DNA from: Humulus lupulus
Lineage: Eukaryota; Streptophyta; Magnoliopsida; Rosales; Cannabaceae
Reading direction: 5' to 3'
Length of the DNA stretch: 64,000 bases
Assembly: GCF_963169125.1 (NCBI RefSeq)
Contig: NC_084793.1
Span: 136,936,297-137,000,296 of the forward strand
Shown one piece after another: positions 57,423 to 64,000 of the stretch; position 1 is the first letter of the stretch, and every line of letters begins with the position of its first letter. The notes under the pieces are model-generated. The model was given only the letters and a program-made list of their open reading frames with translations. It was not told the origin of the DNA and searched no databases. Position numbers and translations under genes: made by a program.

Positions 57423-60400
57423 GATTATGAAAGTGATGTGGGACCGTCCGAGGAGTTAGAGGAGGTCCTGATAGATGAGAATGACCCGACTAGAGGGGTC
57501 AAAATTGGAAAAAAGTTGAAAGCAGAGGTGAGAGCACAACTGGTAGAATTCTTGCGAAGGAATCAAGATGTCTTCGCCTGGTCTCACAAGGATATGGTGG
57601 GTATCTCACCAACTGTGATCAGCCACGTGCTCAACGTGGATGAAAGCTATCTAGCAGTGCAACAGAAAAGGAGATTGCTTGACAAGGATCGAGCAAAGGC
57701 TCTTAAGGAGGAGGTAGAGTGGCTAAAGGAGAATGGGTTTATAAGGGAAGGGTATTACCCTGCCTGGGTTTCAAACCCAGTGTTATTCCCTAAACCCAAT
57801 GGAAAATGGAGGACTTGTGTAGATTTTACTGACCTGAACAAGGCGTGCCCAAAGGACTGCTTTCCTTTACCGAGAATAGACCAGCTGGTGGATGCAACCT
57901 CTGGTCATGAAACATTGTCCTTCATGGATGCATATTCGGGCTACAACCAGATTAGCATGCATCCTCCCGATGAAGAGCATACCAGCTTCCGAACAGATAT
58001 AGGGCTGTACTGCTATAAGGTCATGCCCTTCAGATTGAAGAATGCGGAAGCTACCTACCAGCGTTTGGTGAATGGTATGTTCCGTGACTTAATCGGCAAG
58101 AGCATGGAGGTGTACGTAGACGATATGATGGTAAAGTCAAAGGAAGCTGAAGGGCATGTGCGAGACTTGGAGGGGTGCTTTGCAATACTGAGAAAGTACA
58201 GCATGAAGTTAAACCCCCTCAAGTGCTCATTTGGAGTGGGTTCTGGAAAATTTCTTGGTTTTATTGTTAACTCCCGAGGAATAGAGGCAAACCCAGAAAA
58301 GATAAAGGCTCTCATAGAAATGAAGTCTCTGGCCAGAATTAAGGATGTGCAAAGCTTGACTGGGCGGATTGCAGCTCTAAGCAGGCTCGTCTCTAAATCA
58401 ACGGACAAGTGTGTCCCGTTTTTTAACCTGCTTAGAGGAAGCAAGAAGTTTGAGTGGACGGTAGAATGTGAGCAAGCTTTCCAAGCCATAAAGGAACATT
58501 TGGCCCAACCTCCTGTTCTTTCGAAGCCCGTTGATGGAGAAGACGTCTTTATGTACCTAGCAGTCAAGGAGCACGCTATTAGTGCTGCCCTAGTACGAGA
58601 AAAGGATAGAGTGCAGCGCCCGGTGTACTATGTCAGCAAACGGTTGATAGGGGTAGAATCCCGGTATCCCATGATCAAGAAGTTGGCTTATTGCTTGGTA
58701 CTTGCATCACGAAAATTGCGGCCGTACTTCCAGGCACACCCCATTAAAGTCCTTACTGACCAGCCTCTACGCCAAGTCTTACAGAAGCCGGAGTCATCTG
58801 GACAGCTACTTAAATGGGCAGTTGAGTTGGGCCAATTCGAAATCAAGTACCAACTGAGATCTGCTATTAAGGGTCAGACTTTGGCAGATTTCATGGCTGA
58901 GTGTACCGGGATCGCTGATGTTCCCGACCAACAAGAGTGTGTCATTGAGCAGAAAGATGAACTTCCTACTTGGCAACTTTTTGTTGATGGGTCGTCGAAT
59001 GAGCATCATTCAGGAGCTGGAATTATATTGGTCACGCCAGAGAAGCACCGGATTCATTGTGCACTATGGTTCAGATTCAATGCTTCTAATAATAAGGCGG
59101 AGTATGAAGCCCTCCTAGCAGGCTTGCGCCTGGCTAGAGATGTGCATGCCCGGTCGGTGGAAGTGAACAACGATTCCCAATTGGTGGTCTACCAAGTCTT
59201 GGGGGAATATCAGGCAAGGGGCCTACGCATGGTGGCATACTTAAATAAGACCAAGGATTTGCTAGCACAATTCGAGGAGTACACCATCAACTTGGTACCA
59301 CGGGAGCAGAACTCTAACGCAGATGCTCTAGCAAAGCTAGCTAGTGCAAAAGATGTCGAAACTCTGAACATAGTACTGGTGGAATACCTGGCGGAGCCAA
59401 GCATTAATGAACAAGAAGCCATGCCTATCACAATAGCTGACACTTGGATGACACCCATCATTGCTTACCTTGAGCAAGGAACCCTCCCAGATGATCGAAA
59501 TGAAGCAAGGAAGATTATGAGGCAAGCTGCTAGGTACACTATGATGGATGGAGTGTTGTATAGAAGAGGGTACTCTTTGCCTCTACTCAGGTGCATAACA
59601 CCCGACCAGTCAAAAAATTTATTAGTTGAAGTGCACGAAGGGTTCTGTGGAGATCATGCTGGGGGGCAGAGTCTATCTAAAAAGATTTTGCGGCAAGGAT
59701 TTTTCTGGCCTACAATGAACGAGGATTCTATGGAGTATGTGAAGAAGTGTGATAAGTGCCAGAGATTTTCTAAAGTGCCCAGGGCGCCTCCGAATGTCTT
59801 AAAGCAAATGCAGAGCCCATGGCCTTTTGTAGTGTGGGGCATTGATCTGATCGGGAAATTGCCCAAAGGGAAAGGAGGAGTGTAGTTTGCAGTGGTTGTA
59901 GTGGATTATTTCACTAAGTGGACTGAGGCCGAACCACTAGCCACGATCAAGGAAAGTGTTGGACTTTGTGGTTAAGAATATAATATGTCGCTATGGTCTG
60001 CCCAAGAAGATAGTGTCTGACAACGACACCCAATTCGACAGTGACATATTTACCGATTTCTGCACTCGGCATGGCATCACAAAAAGTTTCTCTTCGGTGG
60101 CCCATCCACAGGCCAATGGACAAGTTGAAGCCGTAAACAAAACTCTGAAGGACACTCTGAAAAAGCGTCTAGAGCGAGCTAAGGGTGCTTAGGTAGAAGA
60201 ATTGCCAGAAGTCCTTTGGTCATACAGGACTACTGCCCAGACAGCAACTGGTCATACCCCATTTTCCTTGGCATATGGGTATGAAGCCATGTTACCTGAG
60301 GAAATAGACCTGCCATCTCATCGAAGGACCATGTACAACCAGGAGGAGAATCATCAATTGCTAGCAGAATCTTTGGATTTCCTCGAGGAGAGACGAGAGA

Positions 60401-60669
60401 AGGCAAGCCTGAGAGTTGCTGCTCATCAGCAAAAAGTGGCGCGCTATTTCAATTCCAAAGTCCGAGATCGAAAGTTCTAGGTCGGAGATTTGGTCCTCAG
60501 AAAGGTGTTCGTCAGAGACCCGACAACTGGCGTACTAGGACCAAACTGGGAAGGACCGTATCAAATTGAGCAAGTCTTGCCACCCGGCACCTACAAGCTT
60601 GCTCGGTTAAATGGAGAGTTGATTAGGAACTATTGGAATGGCGAGCACTTGAGGAAATATTATCAATAA
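57423..60669 (+). pseudogene. pol: RT, degenerate RNase H, archaeal-like RNase H and integrase of Tat element B
   Basis: Open from 57378 to 59885. RT: WRTCVDFTDLNKACPKDCFP, FMDAYSGYNQISMHPPDEEH and catalytic YVDD at 58114-58125; the conserved PFGLKNAGATYQ reads PFRLKNAEATYQ, two Gly lost by G-to-A changes. First RNase H: MYLAVKEHAISAALVRE, where the leading Asp block is gone. Second RNase H: LFVDGSSNEHHSGAGIILVT, AEYEALLAGLRLA, NNDSQLVV and NADALAKLAS carry the four acidic residues. Integrase: HEGFCGDHAGG, CDKCQRFSK, GIDLIGKLP, then SDNDTQFDS (Asp for Gly) and GQVEAVNKTLKDTLKKRLE; the GPNWEGPY module ends NGEHLRKYYQ. Breaks: TAG 59883, a shift near 59950, TAG 60190 and TAG 60478, the last two at Trp codons. 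Confidence 0.85.
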
Positions 60670-61686
60670 ATACTGCTTACAGAGTAGTAACTTTGTATCA
60701 AGTGCTTAACTTGTTATTTAAGTTTGTTTGTGAACTGGTTGTTTGCTAACCAGTCATGTTATTTTGAACAATGTTATTTTGTTTGAGACTCGTTATTAGA
60801 CACGTTTTGTCATTTAGTTTTTACGAGTAATAAAAGAGATCACGCGCAGCGTGGTCGAATCTTGCTACAAATTTTGCATATGTGTTGATTATTCTTGCTT
60901 GGCAGTGTTCAACTGTCATTACAATTTAAACAAAAAAGGTCTTCTAAAAATAAATATACATATATACCGGGCAGTGTTCAACTGGTCGGTATCCATCAGA
61001 TGAATGACCAACGTTTAAATAGTTCCATGTTTTTGCAGTGGTTAACTGCTGAAATATGTTTGTATATTCTATGTGTTTCACGAGTAGCATCTGCTCGGAC
61101 AAATTCGGTCAAGTAGCAAGTGATCAAGGATTTTTCAACCCTCAATCACTTGGGGGGCACATAGGGTATACTGGCGTGCACTTCAACACAGGCAATAAGG
61201 GCACGAGCAAAGATATCTGTTTTTAGGCTGACTTGTAAATTTTTGAAGTCCACAAAGGCCATTAAGCTAACTTGTTTTACAAAGCTTAAGTAACTTATAA
61301 TTTTTTAAAAATTTTAAGTTAGAAGCAGATATTCGTGTGACAATAAACGTTATGCTCATAAAATGTTAGAGCAATAAGAGCGTGAGAAAGTATATTTAGT
61401 AGGGACTTATGAAATGTTTAGAATTTCTAAGTTAGAAAACTACGTACTCATGTGAAAATAAAGGGCATACAGAGACTTTACTATTCACAATAAACTTGTA
61501 ATGTTTTAAGTGTAAAAAGACTTAAATGTTTCAAGTTAGCTAAAAAATAAAAGTAAAGTGAAAATGCCAAACAACTCGATCATACGAGCAAGAGTATATA
61601 ACAAAAAACAAAATAAAGTATGATAGAAGGCTGGTAGGACAACAACTTGTCTGGTCGGGCAGAAGCTTCTATGGTAGGATGAGGGA
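60670..61686. other. Non-coding gap between sense and antisense genes, element B
   Basis: No protein seen. It holds 'taataaaagag' with a hairpin cacgc/gcgtg (60841-60853) near the sense gene end, and the G-run 'tcacttggggggc' near 61146 that is shared with element A. AT-rich from 61240 on. Confidence 0.5.
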
Positions 61687-63963
61687 TCACTGGTCGGCTC
61701 TAGTAGGTTGATCAACCCTCTCCTCGGCATCATCTGCTCCTTCCGGTCGGAATGATAGTGTAGGGGAAACAGATGTAGTGCCGGCAGGATTAGCAGCTTC
61801 CTCAGCAGCCCTGGCCTCACATTTGGCGAGCTCCTCTGCCTTAATCTCCTCGGTGAGAAAGTCGAGGTTGAGAGGCTTGTTTAGCTTCCACACCTGATAA
61901 AAACAGTTGAAGCAGATCTCCTCGTAGCGAGTCAGATCAGCTTCCTTCTCCTGCTTCAGCTCCTCATTCTCGTGAATTAGTCCCTCGTTCTCGCGAGCTA
62001 ACCCCTCGTTCTCACGAGTCAGTCTGTCTAGCCAATTAGTCAGTGACTTGTTGGCTTGGGTTAGTTGGTCATTCCCATCAGCCAACCCCTTAAGAGACTC
62101 CTCTTGCTCAGCCACAGTCTTCTCTGACCGCTCCAACTTGGATTGAAAAGCATCCACCTTAACTCGAGCCTCCACTAGTTGATCATTTAAGACCTTGATC
62201 AACTCCTTGTAGTCTACTGATCGGTGTTGGGCATGACAGATGGTCATGAGCGTCTGCATGAAAAACAAGAGGTCACTACAAAGTATGAACATAAGTAACA
62301 AACTATCTTGTGGTAGAGTGCTTACATTCGCCAACTGAGAAATCCCTCTCTGTAAGACAACATCAACATTGAGTCGAGGGAAGGATTCAAAGCCTTGAAT
62401 TGTTGAGGCATCGTGGAGTCTGATCAACTGCCCCCCTCCCAATGGTACTAGCAGTGCGTAGTGCCTCGCTCGGGCCGGTCGGACGAGTGGGGGTTAGGCT
62501 CGCTGAAGGAGGAAGCGAGGAAGGGGTCAACTGCGGGATTGTAACTGTCCCCTCGGGTTGTCTCCCTTGGCTAGGCGGCACTGTCCTCGGGATCTTACTC
62601 GGGGGAGTGGAGCCACTCCCTTCTCCAGACTTCCTCTTCGGGGCAGGAGGAGCGTTGTAGTGCCTGAACATCTCTGGATCTGCAAAAGAGGAAAACATAA
62701 GATTCGTTAGAAAAAAAATATAAAGCAATGTGTGGATAAGTATATTACTACTACAGTTCTATTAATCTCATATCACCAAGTTATCAAACATATTGCTATG
62801 ACTACTAGACCTGAGTTGAGGATCTGATCGAGGAAGTCGTCCTCGTCATCGGAAGATGAGCTGAGGTCCATCTCAGGCTGGATGGCCTTTCCCTTCCCGG
62901 ACTGGGCGGGAATAGCAGGACTGCGCTGATACTCAGGCTGAGGCTCCCTAATGACGAGATCGCCTGGTCTACGGGAGTGAGGAGATGGCCCAGGAGAAAA
63001 CTGGTCAGTCACCACCTCAGTCCCGGCGTTGGACTGATCGGTCGCATTATTCTCCTCAGTGGTACTCTCCACTGTAATGTTTTGGTTACATGGAAGCAGG
63101 CCCACCATCTGAAGGTTGTCTACGGTAACCAAAATTTTCACGTCTTTCTCCTCAATACACATGTTAGCCAACTCCTTTGCTCGCTTGAACATCTCTTGAG
63201 TGGGCAAGGGTTGCTTGAATGGACCCGCATGTGTAAAAGCCAAGTTGTTGGCTTTGATGTCTGATGTGAGGAAATACTCTGTGTAGTATTTCCTAGGGTT
63301 CGACTTGTGTGCGATGCCACAAAGGTATTTAACCCCCGTTTTCCTATGAAAGAGGTGGAAAAAACCTGTGTTCTTATGGCTTGGGTTAGTCCTGAAGTTG
63401 AACAAGTAATGTACCTCATGAGGAGTAGGCTCATCCCAGCCTTGCAGATAGTAGAGAATGTACAGTGCAGACAACGCCTGAATCCCGTTCGGAGCGATCT
63501 GGAAAGGGTAGACGTTGAAATAATCCGCTACAGACCAGAAAAAAGGGTGTAGCGGGATTGTCGCTCCTGCGTAGATATGGTGCATGGACCAGGCACAGTA
63601 TGGTCCACCGGGCCTGTTGGCTCTCTGGTGAGGGCGCGGACATATCACGTTCACCCCACTCAAACCCAAGGCTTGGATGTATTTGTCGAACATCCCGGGA
63701 TTGAGTTTTGTAGGCTTAGCAGTGAACCAAGAAGGTGTTTCTTCTCCTTCCTTCCTTGGTTTTTGGACGGCCAAGTGCTGGACCTCGGTGGCGAACTCCT
63801 GGGTGATTCGTCTCTGAGTCTTGCTTGATTTTGACACCTGAAGAGGTGGTCTCGAAGAAGCTGCAGTGTGGGCCTCACTGCGTTCCACCACTTTTTGCAT
63901 CGCTCTTCGAGCGACTTGTGGATCTTGGTCTTGGGGGAGTCTATTGGACTTCTTCACCCTCAT
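61687..63963 (-). pseudogene. Antisense spliced gene of Tat element B (Transposase_28-like plus coiled coil)
   Basis: Three exons on the minus strand: 63963-62811, 62679-62326 and 62253-61687. Intron 62810-62680 has gtctag...ttttgcag; intron 62325-62254 has gtaagc...tcatgcag. Both keep the frame. Exon 1 (MRVKKSNRLPQDQDPQ) carries the Transposase_28-like block: AGATIPLHPFFWSVADYFNV, ALYILYYLQGWDEPTPHEVH and YYTEYFLTSDIKANNLAFTH. It ends acidic (DLSSSSDDEDDFLDQI). Exon 2 is Pro/Ser-rich. Exon 3 is coiled coil with near-tandem LTRENEGLARENEGLIHENE, then FNCFYQVWK and ELAKCEARAAEE. One frame change occurs at a G-run near 62435. The gene may have an upstream exon beyond 64000, because A starts earlier. 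Function unknown. Confidence 0.75.
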
Positions 63964-64000
63964 TGTCGACTGTTCAGCTTGTTGAAGAAACTACTCTTCG

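Larger units (their letters stand above)
54342..64000 (+). mobile_element. Tat-like Ty3 element B, interior, runs off the right edge
   Basis: After the shared LTR come the primer site 'ttttggtgctttcattgaga', gag, protease, RT, two RNase H regions, integrase, a non-coding gap and the antisense gene. The 3' LTR is beyond 64000. It is better preserved than element A and gives the reference reading for it. Single stops and a few indels still break it. Confidence 0.9.

Overview
This window looks like nuclear DNA of a eudicot plant with a large, repeat-rich genome; I cannot name the species. The evidence is nested LTR retrotransposons of plant lineages (Ty3 Tat-like and Athila-like, Ty1/copia), hAT-type MITEs, a LINE remnant, a satellite array and AT-rich spacers. 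I see no intact host gene, no tRNA or rRNA gene, and nothing bacterial. Almost every long open frame is part of a transposon or an artefact of repeats.

Layout. 1-1947: satellite array, unit about 223 bp, with a four-unit higher-order period. 1948-10223: spacers, a copia LTR and a Ty3 LTR on the minus strand, a LINE 3' end, further LTR fragments and possible host exons. 10224-26181: a non-coding copia-type element with 1 kb LTRs, split by an 11.5 kb Tat-like Ty3 element A (12439-23931). 26182-37256: a 1.1 kb hAT MITE, a solo LTR with a 1.4 kb GC-rich minisatellite, a truncated copia element with gag, a truncated Tat element D and a Ty3 LTR. 37257-48921: an almost complete Athila-like element, with a 496-bp hAT MITE in its 3' LTR. 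48922-53433: non-coding repeat DNA, a 1.9 kb copia LTR and the end of a third Tat element C. 53434-64000: Tat-like element B, sharing its left LTR with C and running off the right edge.

How the parts work together. The Tat-like elements carry gag, protease, RT, a degenerate RNase H, a second archaeal-like RNase H and integrase in sense, then a separate gene on the opposite strand near the 3' end. That antisense gene has spliceosomal-type introns, a domain I place in the putative gypsy-type transposon (Transposase_28-like) group, and a coiled-coil C-terminus. In both A and B an in-frame TAG between protease and RT is followed after 7 nt by a 12-bp hairpin, the layout of a programmed stop-codon readthrough site. 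The copia element around A has no pol; its interior is packed with short stem-loops. These three observations are the ones most worth following up.

Limits: element boundaries rest on TG/CA ends, target-site duplications and reading by eye. Family names come from motif recognition, not from searches.
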